Below, piece after piece: positions 45,353 through 53,287 of a stretch of DNA of 64,000 nucleotides. The stretch lies in assembly GCA_934129785.1 (NCBI GenBank), contig CAKOWW010000003.1, positions 1-64,000 of the forward strand, written 5' to 3'. A model generated the notes under the pieces. It was not told the DNA's origin and made no database searches. It saw only the letters and a list, made by a program, of their open reading frames with translations. The translations under genes and the position numbers were made by a program. Origin of the DNA: an uncultured Clostridia bacterium (GTDB lineage: Bacteria; Bacillota; Clostridia; TANB77; CAG-508). Numbering within the stretch: position 1 is the first letter of the stretch; every line of letters begins with the position of its first letter.

Positions 45353-45631
45353 GTGTTTGGAGTTGATTTTATGGATACAAATATTATTACATATTTAGCT
45401 TGTATATGTTTTATTTTCATATTTGGAAGAATTTTAATAGTTCCAATAACTAAAATATTAAAATTAATTTTTAATTCTATTTTAGGTGGTGGAGTTATTT
45501 TTATAATAAATTTAATTGGTTCTACATTTGGATTTCATATAGGGTTAAATTTTTTTACAAGCATAGTAGTTGGATTATTGGGATTTCCAGGTGCCGTAAG
45601 CTTAATAATTATAAAATTATTACTAAACTAA
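45353..45631 (+). CDS. bofA: Pro-sigma-K processing inhibitor BofA
   Basis: Integral membrane protein that holds the sigma-K protease SpoIVFB inactive until forespore signalling. It has two to three hydrophobic segments and the family's C-terminal block GGGVIFIINLIGSTFGFHIGLNFFTSIVVGLLGFPGAVSLIIIKLLL. From GTG 45353 it has 92 aa; ATG 45371, preceded by GGAG, would give 86 aa and is equally plausible. It follows the DUF2508 gene and ends at a terminator shared with glmS. Confidence 0.9.
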   Translation: MFGVDFMDTNIITYLACICFIFIFGRILIVPITKILKLIFNSILGGGVIFIINLIGSTFGFHIGLNFFTSIVVGLLGFPGAVSLIIIKLLLN

Positions 45632-45666
45632 AAACTAGCTAACACTTTTTGCGTTAGCTAGTTTTA
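45631..45666. terminator. Bidirectional terminator between bofA and glmS
   Basis: AAAACTAGCTAAC pairs with GTTAGCTAGTTTT across a 9-base loop. Confidence 0.88.
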
Positions 45667-45668
45667 CT

Positions 45669-47507
45669 TTATTCAACTGTAACTGATTTTGCTAAGTTTC
45701 TAGGTTTATCTACATCTAATCCTTTTTCCTTAGAAATATAATATGAAAGTAATTGTAGTGGTACAACAGATAATATAGGTGAGATAAATGGGTTTGTTTC
45801 AGGTATTTTAATAACCAAATCAAACATAGTATTATCAACTTGTTGGTTTGTCACAACCAAAGTTTTTGCACCTCTTGTAATAACTTCTTGTATATTACTT
45901 ACAGTTTTTTTAACTAATTTAGGATCTGTCATTATACTAATTACAGTAATTCCATTTTCTATTAATGCTATAGGTCCATGTTTTAGCTCTCCTGCTGGAT
46001 AACTTTCTGCATGTATATAAGAAATCTCTTTAAGTTTTAAAGCAGACTCTCTTGCAACAGTTTCATCAACACCTCTACCTAAGAAAAATACATCTTTTTC
46101 TTGATAAATTTTATGACCAAATTCTTTTACTTTATCAGCTGTTTTTAAAACCTCATCAAGTTTTTTAGGTAACTCAAGAATATCATGTTTTAAATGTGTA
46201 ACTTCTTCTTTTTCAATTTCCATTGTTTCAGCAAAGTAAATTGATAATATAGAAAGTAGGGCAACTTGTGATGTATATGCTTTTGTAGATGCAACAGCAA
46301 TTTCAGGACCAGCATGAGTATAAATAGAATAGTCAGCTTCTCTAGTTATAGAGCTTCCTATAACATTGCTTATTGCAAGGGTTTTTGCTCCTTTTTCTCT
46401 TGAAAGTTTTAATGCTGCGATAGTATCTGCAGTTTCACCTGATTGAGATATAAAAATACATAAAGTTTTATCATCAATAATTAGATCTCTATATCTAAAT
46501 TCAGAAGCAATATCAACTTCTGTTGGTATTTTGCAAAGTTTTTCTAAAATATTTTTAGCAACTAAACCAGCATGCATAGCAGTGCCACAAGCAACTAAAT
46601 AAATTTTTCTTAATCCACATAAATATTCTTTTGTAAAATCTAATTCTTCAAAATCACATTTTGCGTTTTCATTTAATTTCGCTCCTAAAGTTTCCCTAAT
46701 TGCAGTTGGTTGTTCATATATTTCTTTTAACATATAATCTTCATATCCATCTTTTTCTGCACTTGTTGCATTCCATTCAATTACTTCAACTTTTTTCTCA
46801 ATAGGATTTAAATCCATATCAAAGAATTTAACATCATTTCTTGTTAAAAGAACAAGTTCTAAATCATTTAAAAGATAGAAATTTCTTGTAAATGATAAAA
46901 TAGCTGGAATATCAGAAGAAATGTAATTTTCATTTTCTCCTTTTCCTATAACTAAGGGGCTGTCTTTTCTTATTACAATCATATTATCAGGATACTTGCT
47001 TGAAATTATTTCTAAAGCAAAGCTTCCTTTTAAATCTTTACAAGCATTTCTTACAGCTCTTAAGAATTTTAGTTTATCATCTTTCTCATCTTTTGTGTAA
47101 TAATAATGAATAAGATTTGGTATAACTTCTGTATCTGTTTGAGAGTAGAAAGTATACCCATTATTTGTTAAAAAAGTTCTTAATTCATTGTAATTTTCAA
47201 TAATTCCATTATGAACAACTCCAAATGTTTTTGAATTATCATAATGAGGGTGAGAATTTTCTTTTGAAGGTTTTCCATGAGTTGCCCATCTTGTATGTGC
47301 TATACCAATTGTTCCTTCTAAATCATCAATTCCTGGTAATTTATATAAATTTTTGACTCTACCTTTATTTTTCATAAATGAAAGTCCATCTTTTTCTATT
47401 GTTGCAATCCCCGCTGAGTCATAACCTCTGTATTCTAATCTTAAAAGTCCGTTAATTAATATTGGACTTGCTTTTCTTGTTCCTATGTAACCTACAATTC
47501 CACACAT
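45669..47507 (-). CDS. glmS: Glutamine-fructose-6-phosphate aminotransferase (isomerising)
   Basis: First enzyme of the hexosamine pathway, making glucosamine-6-phosphate for peptidoglycan. The 612-aa protein starts MCGIVGYIG, with the N-terminal Cys that becomes the glutaminase nucleophile after Met removal, and the GAT-II domain runs to about residue 240. Two SIS domains follow (SQSGETADTIAALK; STKAYTSQ) and the tail DKPRNLAKSVTVE is the family C-terminus. I chose ATG 47507, with AAGGAGG 6 bases upstream; a longer in-frame ORF extends into the leader. It is controlled by the glmS ribozyme just upstream. Confidence 0.97.
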   Translation of the reverse strand: MCGIVGYIGTRKASPILINGLLRLEYRGYDSAGIATIEKDGLSFMKNKGRVKNLYKLPGIDDLEGTIGIAHTRWATHGKPSKENSHPHYDNSKTFGVVHNGIIENYNELRTFLTNNGYTFYSQTDTEVIPNLIHYYYTKDEKDDKLKFLRAVRNACKDLKGSFALEIISSKYPDNMIVIRKDSPLVIGKGENENYISSDIPAILSFTRNFYLLNDLELVLLTRNDVKFFDMDLNPIEKKVEVIEWNATSAEKDGYEDYMLKEIYEQPTAIRETLGAKLNENAKCDFEELDFTKEYLCGLRKIYLVACGTAMHAGLVAKNILEKLCKIPTEVDIASEFRYRDLIIDDKTLCIFISQSGETADTIAALKLSREKGAKTLAISNVIGSSITREADYSIYTHAGPEIAVASTKAYTSQVALLSILSIYFAETMEIEKEEVTHLKHDILELPKKLDEVLKTADKVKEFGHKIYQEKDVFFLGRGVDETVARESALKLKEISYIHAESYPAGELKHGPIALIENGITVISIMTDPKLVKKTVSNIQEVITRGAKTLVVTNQQVDNTMFDLVIKIPETNPFISPILSVVPLQLLSYYISKEKGLDVDKPRNLAKSVTVE

Positions 47508-47571
47508 AGTAATCCTCCTTAATAATAAATTTAATATGGAATTGAAAGCATGCAAAATAATGCTTATCATA

Positions 47572-47702
47572 TTAAATTTTGTTACAATATTACTATTGCT
47601 TTTTAATTAATACTATGGCTTAAGCTAGCCACTAGAGCATCCGCCGAATATTTCGATAACTCTAGACCTCGTCAACACTAATATGTAGTGTCCAGGCGCT
47701 TT
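47572..47702 (-). ncRNA. glmS ribozyme: glmS ribozyme (glucosamine-6-phosphate riboswitch)
   Basis: In the glmS 5' leader, on the minus strand, I read the conserved core in order: GCGCC at the 5' end (first G at 47699), GTTGACGAGG, GTTATCGAA, TTCGGCGGATG and a paired TCTAG arm. The ribozyme self-cleaves when glucosamine-6-phosphate binds, so the message is degraded when product is plentiful. The 3' boundary (P3/P4 region) is approximate. Confidence 0.93.
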
Positions 47703-47863
47703 ATTATTTAACATGTACTCCTTTCTTTTATTTTTTATTGTGCATTTCTTTCAACTTATGTTATTATATTATCCTAAAAATTGAAATGTTACAAGAGTAT
47801 TTAGAAAATTTCTTGAATTTGGTCAAATTATAATATATAATTACGAAAGAAAAGAGGGATAAT

Positions 47864-48562
47864 ATGAAAAAAGTTGGAATTATAACAGCAATGGATGAAG
47901 AATGCGAAGCAATAGAAGACTTAATGCAAGATATAGAAAGAAAAGAGATATATGGAACTGAATTTATAGTAGGAAAAATAGAAAACAAAGAATGTGTGTT
48001 AGCTAGAAGTGGGGTAGGAAAAGTAAATGCTGCAAGAACTACACAAATAATGATAGATAAATTTGAAGTTGAATCTATAATGAACTTAGGTTCAGCAGGT
48101 GCAATAAATGAAGATTTAGAAATAGGGGATATTGTAATAGGCGAACATGTAGTACAACATGACTTTGATATAACTGCATTTGGTCATAGCAAAGGATATA
48201 TAACAGGTGTTGGGAATTTTGTAGAATGTGAAGGGAAACTTATTTATAAATTCCAGAAAGCAATAAAAAATCTTGAAGATAAAAATTACAAAATAAAAAT
48301 GGGAATAGTTGCAACAGGCGATATATTCTGTACAGAAGTTGAAATGAAAGAAAAAATAAGAACTAAATTTGATGCAGATGTTGTGGATATGGAGTGTGCA
48401 GCAATAGCTCAAGTAGCTTATTTGGACGAAATTCCTTTTGTTGTAGTAAGAAGTATATCTGATACACCAAATGGAGAAAATGCATCAACTTTTGAAGAAA
48501 ACTTAAGATTAGCCTCAAAAAGATGTGCAGAAATTTTAAAAGAATATATGAGAGAAGAATAA
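47864..48562 (+). CDS. mtnN: 5'-methylthioadenosine/S-adenosylhomocysteine nucleosidase
   Basis: Recycles toxic SAM by-products, and feeds the autoinducer-2 pathway in organisms with luxS. The 232-aa protein has the MTAN blocks GIITAMDEECEAI (with the catalytic Glu near 11), GVGKVNAARTTQ, NLGSAGAINEDLEIGDIVI, and near the C-terminus VDMECAAIAQVAY (substrate Glu) and RSISDTPNGE (catalytic Asp). ATG follows AAAGAGGG. It is monocistronic with a downstream terminator. Confidence 0.96.
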   Translation: MKKVGIITAMDEECEAIEDLMQDIERKEIYGTEFIVGKIENKECVLARSGVGKVNAARTTQIMIDKFEVESIMNLGSAGAINEDLEIGDIVIGEHVVQHDFDITAFGHSKGYITGVGNFVECEGKLIYKFQKAIKNLEDKNYKIKMGIVATGDIFCTEVEMKEKIRTKFDADVVDMECAAIAQVAYLDEIPFVVVRSISDTPNGENASTFEENLRLASKRCAEILKEYMREE

Positions 48563-48589
48563 ACACTTGACTTTACATAAAAAATAGTA

Positions 48590-48637
48590 TAGAATACAAA
48601 ACAAGAATTTAATTCTTAATTTGTATTCTATTTTTTA
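48590..48637 (+). terminator. Intrinsic terminator after mtnN
   Basis: TAGAATACAAA pairs with TTTGTATTCTA, with an inner AAGAATT/AATTCTT stem, and is followed by a T-run. Confidence 0.85.
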
Positions 48638-48773
48638 TATCAAAAATCTTAAAAAATCCAAAAAAATGAAAAAGAAAGAGAAAAAACATGAAAGGAAGTG
48701 ATAATACATTTATTTTACCAGTAAAACAAAATTGACAAAGAAGTCAATAAAATATAATATTAGGAGGAGATAA

Positions 48774-49793
48774 ATGAACGAAGTAATATATTGCAATTAT
48801 GGATTACAAAAGAGTAAAATAGAAAATTATTATAGACAAGAAAAAAGATCATTTTTTTGCATGGTAAAAGAAGATGAAGCTGAATATGAAATTGAGGTAA
48901 ATCAGCCACACGATAAAGGTTATAAAATAATTTTGGGAGATAAGGGAGAAGCAGCAAACTTTATTAGTAAAAGTTTAAACATAGAGATAGGACCAAAGGA
49001 CATAGAAAAATATACAACACATTTTATAACAAATAATTTTAGAAATAAGGATACAGACGTTGTTTATAAATTGAAGAATCAAAAAATATTTTTTCTTATT
49101 GAACACCAATCAAGTGTGGATTATGCAATGCCTTACAGATTGTTAATGTATGAAATGGAAATAATAAAAAGTGCTGTTGATGAAAAAAAGTTGCACATGT
49201 CAGATTATAAAATTCCAACAGTATATTCAATAGTATTATATACAGGAAAAAGAAAATGGAATGTAAAAAATGATTTTAATGAAATGCAAGAAAAACTAAA
49301 AGGAACATCGGCAATCACATTAACAAATTATTATTTAGCAGACATAAGCAAAATGAAAGATGAAGAATTAATGGAAGATAAAAATTTATTATCAAAAGTG
49401 ATGTTGTTAGATAAATCCAAAACCAAAGATGAGCTTGAACGAAATTTGAATGAAATCACACAAAGACAAATGGTAGATGAAAAGAAAAATACCCTAAAAA
49501 AGATAATATATTTTACTTTAGTAAAAAAAATAGGAATTGAAAAAGCTAAAGAATATTTAAAGAAATTAGAGAAAGGAGATTATAAAAGTATGTCTATGTT
49601 TGAAAAATATTTAGAAGATTTATTTGATAAAGGAGAGGAAAAGGGAATAGAAAAAGGAGTTCAAAATACAATAGAAAAGATTGTGAAAAACATGATAAAG
49701 AATAATTTGGCTGATAAACAAATTATGAAAATTGCAAATATATCAAAAGAAAAATTGCTAGAAATCAAAAGTAAAATATTAGTACAAAAATAA
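48774..49793 (+). CDS. Rpn-family PD-(D/E)XK nuclease / putative transposase
   Basis: The 339-aa protein matches the Rpn/YhgA-like family (PF04754): PHDKGYKIILGDKGEAANFI near residue 43, then NFRNKDTDVVYKLK (Asp of the nuclease core) and FFLIEHQSSVDYAMPYRLLMYEM, with the E-x-Q nuclease motif. The C-terminal part has a helical KGEEKGIEKGVQNTIEKIVKNM repeat region typical of these proteins. Members are RecA-independent recombination-promoting nucleases or phage-defence-linked factors. It appears intact, unlike the remnant of another Rpn gene at 53336. ATG follows AGGAGGAG. Confidence 0.83.
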   Translation: MNEVIYCNYGLQKSKIENYYRQEKRSFFCMVKEDEAEYEIEVNQPHDKGYKIILGDKGEAANFISKSLNIEIGPKDIEKYTTHFITNNFRNKDTDVVYKLKNQKIFFLIEHQSSVDYAMPYRLLMYEMEIIKSAVDEKKLHMSDYKIPTVYSIVLYTGKRKWNVKNDFNEMQEKLKGTSAITLTNYYLADISKMKDEELMEDKNLLSKVMLLDKSKTKDELERNLNEITQRQMVDEKKNTLKKIIYFTLVKKIGIEKAKEYLKKLEKGDYKSMSMFEKYLEDLFDKGEEKGIEKGVQNTIEKIVKNMIKNNLADKQIMKIANISKEKLLEIKSKILVQK

Positions 49794-49875
49794 TTTACAA
49801 ACAATTCACAAAAATGGCTTGTATAAAATTTATTAATTAGTATATAATCTATATAGATTGAAAGGAGTGATTTTT

Positions 49876-50952
49876 GTGGATAGAAAAATCAAAGTAATTC
49901 AATATGGTGTGGGCAAAATGAGTGTATATACAATGAGATATGTATACGAAAAGGGAGCTGAAATTGTAGGAGCAATTGATGTAAACCCAGCAGTAATAGG
50001 AAAAGACATAGGTGAAATAATGGGAATAGAAAACAAAGGAGTAAAAGTTGTATCAGTTGAAGATGCTGAAAAAATGATACAAGAAACAAAACCTGATATT
50101 GCAATAGTAACAACAATGAGCTTAATTAAAGATGTAGAAGATGCATTAATGTTATGTGCAAAATTAGGTGTAAATGCAATAACAACTTGTGAAGAGGCTT
50201 TTTACCCAATGAATTCAAACCCAGCAATAACTAAAAAATTAGATGAAATGGCTAAAAAAACAAATTGTACAATAACAGGAAGTGGATATCAAGATATTTA
50301 TTGGGGACAACTTATATCAAGTATTGCAGGCTCAACACATACAATTAAAAAAATTAAAGGAAGTTCAAGCTACAATGTAGAGGACTATGGAATAGCCTTA
50401 GCTAAAGCACATGGTTCAGGATTAACTTTAGAAGAATTTGACAAACAAGTAGCATCAGTAGATAGAATATCAGATGAAGAAAGAAAAGAAATGATAGAAA
50501 AAGGAGAATATTTACCTTCATATATGTGGAATGTAAATGGTTGGTTATGTGATAAATTAGGACTTACAGTAAAATCACAAACACAAAAAACAGTGCCACA
50601 AACATATTCAGAGGATATATATTCAACAACTTTAGGAATGACAGTAAAAGCTGGAGACGCAACAGGAATGAGTGCAGTTGTTACAACTGAAACAGAAGAG
50701 GGAATAACAATTGAAAGTGAATGTATAGGAAAAGTATATGCTAAAGATGAATTTGATAAGAATGAATGGACAATAATTGGAGAACCTGAAACAACATTAG
50801 TTATAAATAAACCAGCAACAGTTGAACTTACTTGTGCAAGTGTTGTTAATAGAATCCCAGATGTTATGAATTCAAAAGCGGGTTATGTTCCAACAGAAGA
50901 AATGGGAGACTTATATTATAGAATAAAACCATTAAATGAATATGTAAGATAG
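49876..50952 (+). CDS. 2,4-diaminopentanoate dehydrogenase-like protein
   Basis: NAD(P)-dependent oxidoreductase related to dihydrodipicolinate reductase. The 358-aa protein has an N-terminal Rossmann motif (VIQYGVGKMSVYTMRYV, about 8-24) and the family blocks DIAIVTTMS, NAITTCEEAFYP, TITGSGYQDIYWGQL and IKGSSSYNVEDYG. In Clostridia the enzyme (Ord) acts in ornithine fermentation, but the other ornithine-degradation genes are not nearby, so the physiological substrate is open. I chose GTG 49876: AAAGGAGTG sits 7 bases upstream. Confidence 0.82.
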   Translation: MDRKIKVIQYGVGKMSVYTMRYVYEKGAEIVGAIDVNPAVIGKDIGEIMGIENKGVKVVSVEDAEKMIQETKPDIAIVTTMSLIKDVEDALMLCAKLGVNAITTCEEAFYPMNSNPAITKKLDEMAKKTNCTITGSGYQDIYWGQLISSIAGSTHTIKKIKGSSSYNVEDYGIALAKAHGSGLTLEEFDKQVASVDRISDEERKEMIEKGEYLPSYMWNVNGWLCDKLGLTVKSQTQKTVPQTYSEDIYSTTLGMTVKAGDATGMSAVVTTETEEGITIESECIGKVYAKDEFDKNEWTIIGEPETTLVINKPATVELTCASVVNRIPDVMNSKAGYVPTEEMGDLYYRIKPLNEYVR

Positions 50953-50992
50953 ACTAACAATTTACATTATCTGTAAAAATATTCTTGAGGAC

Positions 50993-51021
50993 TTGATTTT
51001 TTCTTGTATTTATGTTATAAT
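50993..51021 (+). promoter_or_regulatory. Sigma-A-type promoter of the 97-aa gene
   Basis: TTGATT, a 17-base spacer and TATAAT, 55 bases before the start codon. A small inverted repeat (CTTAAAGT / ACTTTAAG, 51053-51071) sits between the Shine-Dalgarno GAGAGGTGAAA and the ATG. Confidence 0.7.
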
Positions 51022-51076
51022 ACCTCTGTATTGAGAAAAGAGAGGTGAAAAACTTAAAGTAAAACTTTAAGCAAAT

Positions 51077-51370
51077 ATGAATGTTTTAAAAGTAATAAAA
51101 GACTTTTGTGGAGTTGGAGAAGTAGAAGTATCAGATGCTATAATTAAAACAAATGCAGAAGATGTTAATGGATTAGTATCTCCTATTAATGAAAAAATAA
51201 TGAAAGAATCATGTAAAAGGGTTGAAAAGCTAGAAGAAGAGTTTACTATTCCAAATGACAGAAAAACAACATTAGAAAAAAAGCAAAAGCCAAAAAAAGT
51301 AATGAATATAGATAATGATAATAAAACTGGTAATGTAAGAAATAAAGGAAATATAGAAAAAGAAAGATGA
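51077..51370 (+). CDS. Hypothetical protein, 97 aa
   Basis: Unrecognised small soluble protein. The first 55 residues look folded (MNVLKVIKDFCGVGEVEVSDAIIKTNAEDVNGLVSPINEKIM...), and the C-terminal 40 are charged and probably disordered. It has a clear promoter and a terminator just after the stop, so it is expressed as a single gene. An inverted repeat between its Shine-Dalgarno and start codon could hinder or regulate initiation, or the start is misplaced. Confidence 0.6.
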   Translation: MNVLKVIKDFCGVGEVEVSDAIIKTNAEDVNGLVSPINEKIMKESCKRVEKLEEEFTIPNDRKTTLEKKQKPKKVMNIDNDNKTGNVRNKGNIEKER

Positions 51371-51373
51371 ATA

Positions 51374-51405
51374 TACAAGAAATTTTAGATTTCTTGTATT
51401 TTTAT
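51374..51405 (+). terminator. Intrinsic terminator after the 97-aa gene
   Basis: TACAAGAAA pairs with TTTCTTGTA and is followed by TTTTTAT, immediately before the tRNA promoter. Confidence 0.85.
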
Positions 51406-51406
51406 C

Positions 51407-51435
51407 TTGACAAATGGAAAAACTACCGTTATAAT
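51407..51435 (+). promoter_or_regulatory. Promoter of tRNA-Met
   Basis: Consensus TTGACA, a 17-base spacer and consensus TATAAT end 33 bases before the tRNA. Confidence 0.85.
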
Positions 51436-51468
51436 AGATTTTGTCAGTTATCATTGCTGACACAACCT

Positions 51469-51545
51469 GGCGAAGTAGCTCAGTTGGCTAGAGCATTCGG
51501 TTCATACCCGAAGGGTCATGTGTTCGAATCACATCTTCGCTACCA
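51469..51545 (+). tRNA. tRNA-Met (anticodon CAT)
   Basis: The 77-base cloverleaf has a 7-bp acceptor stem (GGCGAAG / CTTCGCT, first pair G-T), D arm, anticodon stem TTCGG/CCGAA with loop TTCATAC (anticodon CAT), variable loop, T arm with TTCGAATC, and an encoded CCA. It lacks the initiator features (mismatched first pair, three G-C pairs in the anticodon stem), so it is the elongator form; a lysidine-modified tRNA-Ile(CAT) is less likely. Its 3' half is duplicated at 52092-52137. Confidence 0.93.
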
Positions 51546-51638
51546 ATAAATTAGCCCATTTGAGGGCTTTTTTTTATTATAGGAAATTCATTTGATGAAG
51601 TACAAAACAAAATAATTGTAAAATTTTACTGTGTTCGC

Positions 51639-51667
51639 TTGTTTTGGGGTAAAAAATGTTATATAGT
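51639..51667 (+). promoter_or_regulatory. Probable toxin mRNA promoter
   Basis: TTGTTT, a 17-base spacer and TATAGT lie about 115 bases before the toxin start, leaving a long structured leader as usual for type I toxin mRNAs. Confidence 0.45.
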
Positions 51668-51781
51668 GTTATACATAGAAAATGAGAATAAGCGGAGTGT
51701 GTTGCCACCTTTAACTCTTTGATGTTTACATACTACTTCCACGACTTCTGGTTGTGAGATTGATATATGGGGGTGGTTAAT

Positions 51782-51898
51782 ATGGTAGAATCAGTATTAT
51801 TAAGTATTACATACCTACTTTTCTTTGGATTAGTAGGAATGGCTATCATAAATGTTGCCTTGTTAATCATCATTTGTATTTTACTACATAGGCAATAA
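51782..51898 (+). CDS. Small hydrophobic type I toxin (holin-like / TxpA-Fst type)
   Basis: The 38-aa peptide is almost entirely one membrane helix (LLSITYLLFFGLVGMAIINVALLIIICILL) with a short polar tail LHRQ, the build of holin-like type I toxins that depolarise the membrane. ATG follows GGGGGTGG. A convergent antisense RNA with a consensus promoter and a shared terminator hairpin overlaps its 3' end. Many such loci show a spurious longer ORF on the opposite strand (here 51733-51972), which I do not accept. Confidence 0.68.
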   Translation: MVESVLLSITYLLFFGLVGMAIINVALLIIICILLHRQ

Positions 51899-51977
51899 AA
51901 AATAAACCATTCTGCTTTTGACCGAGTGAATGGTTTATCTATTTCTCTGGCAACCACTTTCGTGGCTCTCATTTTCT
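51899..51977 (-). ncRNA. Antisense antitoxin RNA
   Basis: On the minus strand, TTGACT, a 17-base spacer and TATAAT (plus coordinates 51984-52012) drive an RNA of about 75-80 bases starting near 51977. It contains a CCACGAAAGTGG hairpin and ends at an AAACCATTC/GAATGGTTT hairpin with a T-run, converging on the toxin gene's 3' end. Confidence 0.65.
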
Positions 51978-51983
51978 ATTTTT

Positions 51984-52012
51984 ATTATACACAGATTTTT
52001 AAAAAAAGTCAA
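51984..52012 (-). promoter_or_regulatory. Promoter of the antisense antitoxin RNA
   Basis: Minus strand: TTGACT (plus 52007-52012), 17-base spacer, TATAAT (plus 51984-51989). Confidence 0.75.
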
Positions 52013-52091
52013 TTTTTTATAGTAATATTTTATAAAAATGTATGCAACCGTGTATGCAACTAGAAAATAATATTTAATAAAAGTTTTATTA

Positions 52092-52137
52092 GTTCATACC
52101 CGAAGGACCACGTGTTCGAATCACATCTTCGCTACCA
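52092..52137 (+). repeat. Duplicated 3' half of tRNA-Met (attachment-site remnant)
   Basis: From TTCATACCCGAAGG to GCTACCA it matches tRNA-Met 3' half with only a few changes (GGTCATGTG becomes GACCACGTG). It lacks the 5' half, so it is not a functional tRNA. It marks the right end of an integrated element. Confidence 0.85.
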
Positions 52138-52152
52138 TTCAAATAAAAATTA

Positions 52153-52188
52153 AAATAGCTTGTATCAACAGATACTTGCTATTTTTTT
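52153..52188 (+). terminator. Terminator downstream of the duplicated tRNA half
   Basis: AATAGC..TATC pairs with GATA..GCTATT and is followed by a T-run. It was probably the original terminator of the tRNA-Met transcript. Confidence 0.7.
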
Positions 52189-52243
52189 GGGACAATAAAA
52201 AAGATAATAGTTAATAGTCTTATAAATAATATGTCAAATTAAT

Positions 52244-52322
52244 AATTTCATAAATAAAAATTATATATAAAAACAGTATTTTAAAATTTCATAAATTAAA
52301 AATACATTTTCGTAAAATAAAA
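52244..52322 (+). promoter_or_regulatory. Direct repeats upstream of agrB, candidate AgrA (LytTR) sites
   Basis: Three similar units centred on TTTC(A/G)TAAA(T/A)(T/A)AAA start at 52246, 52287 and 52308. The spacings are 41 and 21 bases, about four and two helical turns, as expected for LytTR response-regulator dimers. The sequence is AT-rich, so chance repeats are possible. Confidence 0.4.
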
Positions 52323-52380
52323 TGAAAAATTTTAAAATCTAGTGATAAAATCCATATAACAAAATAAAGAGGTGATACAA

Positions 52381-53007
52381 ATGATTGATAGAATCTGTGC
52401 CTTTTTAACTAAAAGAATTAGAAAAGAAATGCCTGAAATTGATGACGAAAGAGCAGAAGTGATTTTCTATGGATTACAAAATATAGTAGGAGAAATTCCC
52501 AAAATATTTATAATGCTAGGAATAGCATATATATTAGGAATATTCAAATGGTCATTATTTACTTTTTTAGCATTATTCCCATATAAAGGAACATCAGGTG
52601 GAGTACATTTAAAAACACATATAGGTTGCACAATATTTACAACAATGTTTTATTGTATAATACCGTTTGCATCCCAATATATAGTGTTACCACAAATTGC
52701 AAAATATTTAGTGATAGCATGTGTTTGGATATTTGGAATGATAATGATAAAACTTTATGCACCAGCTGACACAGAAGATGTACCAATATTAGAAGAAGGC
52801 GTACGAAAGAAGAAAAGGATAGTGGCATATATAACATTTTCATTAGGGATGCTTGTTGCTCTAATAACAGATAATAATATGATTACAAATATTTTAGTAT
52901 TAGCAAATTTATTTCAAACAATTACAATTACTAAATTTATTTATAAATTGACAAATAGTAAGTATGGCTACGAAGTATATGGAGATACTTCAACTGAAAT
53001 AGTTTGA
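52381..53007 (+). CDS. agrB: Accessory gene regulator AgrB (peptide-processing protease)
   Basis: Membrane cysteine endopeptidase that cleaves and cyclises the AgrD precursor. The 208-aa protein has about five membrane helices. The catalytic His is in TSGGVHLKTHIGC (near 79) and the Cys follows in the next segment, and the early EAVIFYGLQ-like block is typical. I chose ATG 52381, with AAAGAGGTGAT upstream; a GTG nine bases earlier overlaps that site. agrD follows 63 bases downstream; agrC and agrA are 2.5 kb away on the other strand. Confidence 0.92.
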   Translation: MIDRICAFLTKRIRKEMPEIDDERAEVIFYGLQNIVGEIPKIFIMLGIAYILGIFKWSLFTFLALFPYKGTSGGVHLKTHIGCTIFTTMFYCIIPFASQYIVLPQIAKYLVIACVWIFGMIMIKLYAPADTEDVPILEEGVRKKKRIVAYITFSLGMLVALITDNNMITNILVLANLFQTITITKFIYKLTNSKYGYEVYGDTSTEIV

Positions 53008-53070
53008 TATAAAATATGTACCGGTAATATTTTATGTTATATAGATTTTTATACTAAGGAGGGGATGTTT

Positions 53071-53190
53071 ATGTTAAAATTTTTAGCAAAAACAGCAGAA
53101 AAATACGCAAAAGCAACAAATACGGCATGCTTTGTTATGGGGATATTTCACCAACCTAAAATGCCAAAATGTATGATAAAAAAAGATTAA
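53071..53190 (+). CDS. agrD: AgrD cyclic autoinducer precursor peptide
   Basis: The 39-aa precursor has an amphipathic basic leader (MLKFLAKTAEKYAKATNT), the signal core starting at the ring Cys (ACFVMGIF) and the C-terminal processing tail HQPKMPKCMIKKD with the conserved P-x-x-P. AAGGAGGGG precedes ATG. Compared with common clostridial AgrD peptides, where Cys plus four residues precede HQP, this one has Cys plus six, so the ring may be larger. It follows agrB and is too short for standard gene callers. Confidence 0.9.
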   Translation: MLKFLAKTAEKYAKATNTACFVMGIFHQPKMPKCMIKKD

Positions 53191-53287
53191 TTATAAACTA
53201 GTTCATTGGTAAATATAGCTTGAAAATGATATATTTACCAATGATATAACTTAAAAGTTATATTTATATACAATCCAAGAAAGAAAG

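Larger units (their letters stand above)
51546..52137. mobile_element. Small tRNA-bounded element carrying a type I toxin-antitoxin module
   Basis: The segment is bounded on the left by the intact tRNA-Met and on the right by a 46-base copy of the tRNA 3' half (52092-52137), as left when an element integrates into a tRNA gene. Inside are a toxin ORF, an antisense promoter and, at 52038-52061, a near-tandem TGTATGCAAC pair. No integrase remains, so it is a remnant or a non-autonomous element. Confidence 0.6.

Noticed and set aside
51733..51972. 79-aa minus-strand ORF opposite the holin-like toxin
   Set aside because: It overlaps the toxin and antisense RNA completely and reads through both the shared terminator and the DNA used for RNA pairing. 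Such ORFs are a known annotation artefact at type I toxin loci.
52030..52075. Integrase C-terminus suggested by tandem TGTATGCAAC
   Set aside because: The open frame is only a few codons long and carries no integrase motif; kept only as a repeat within the tRNA-bounded element.
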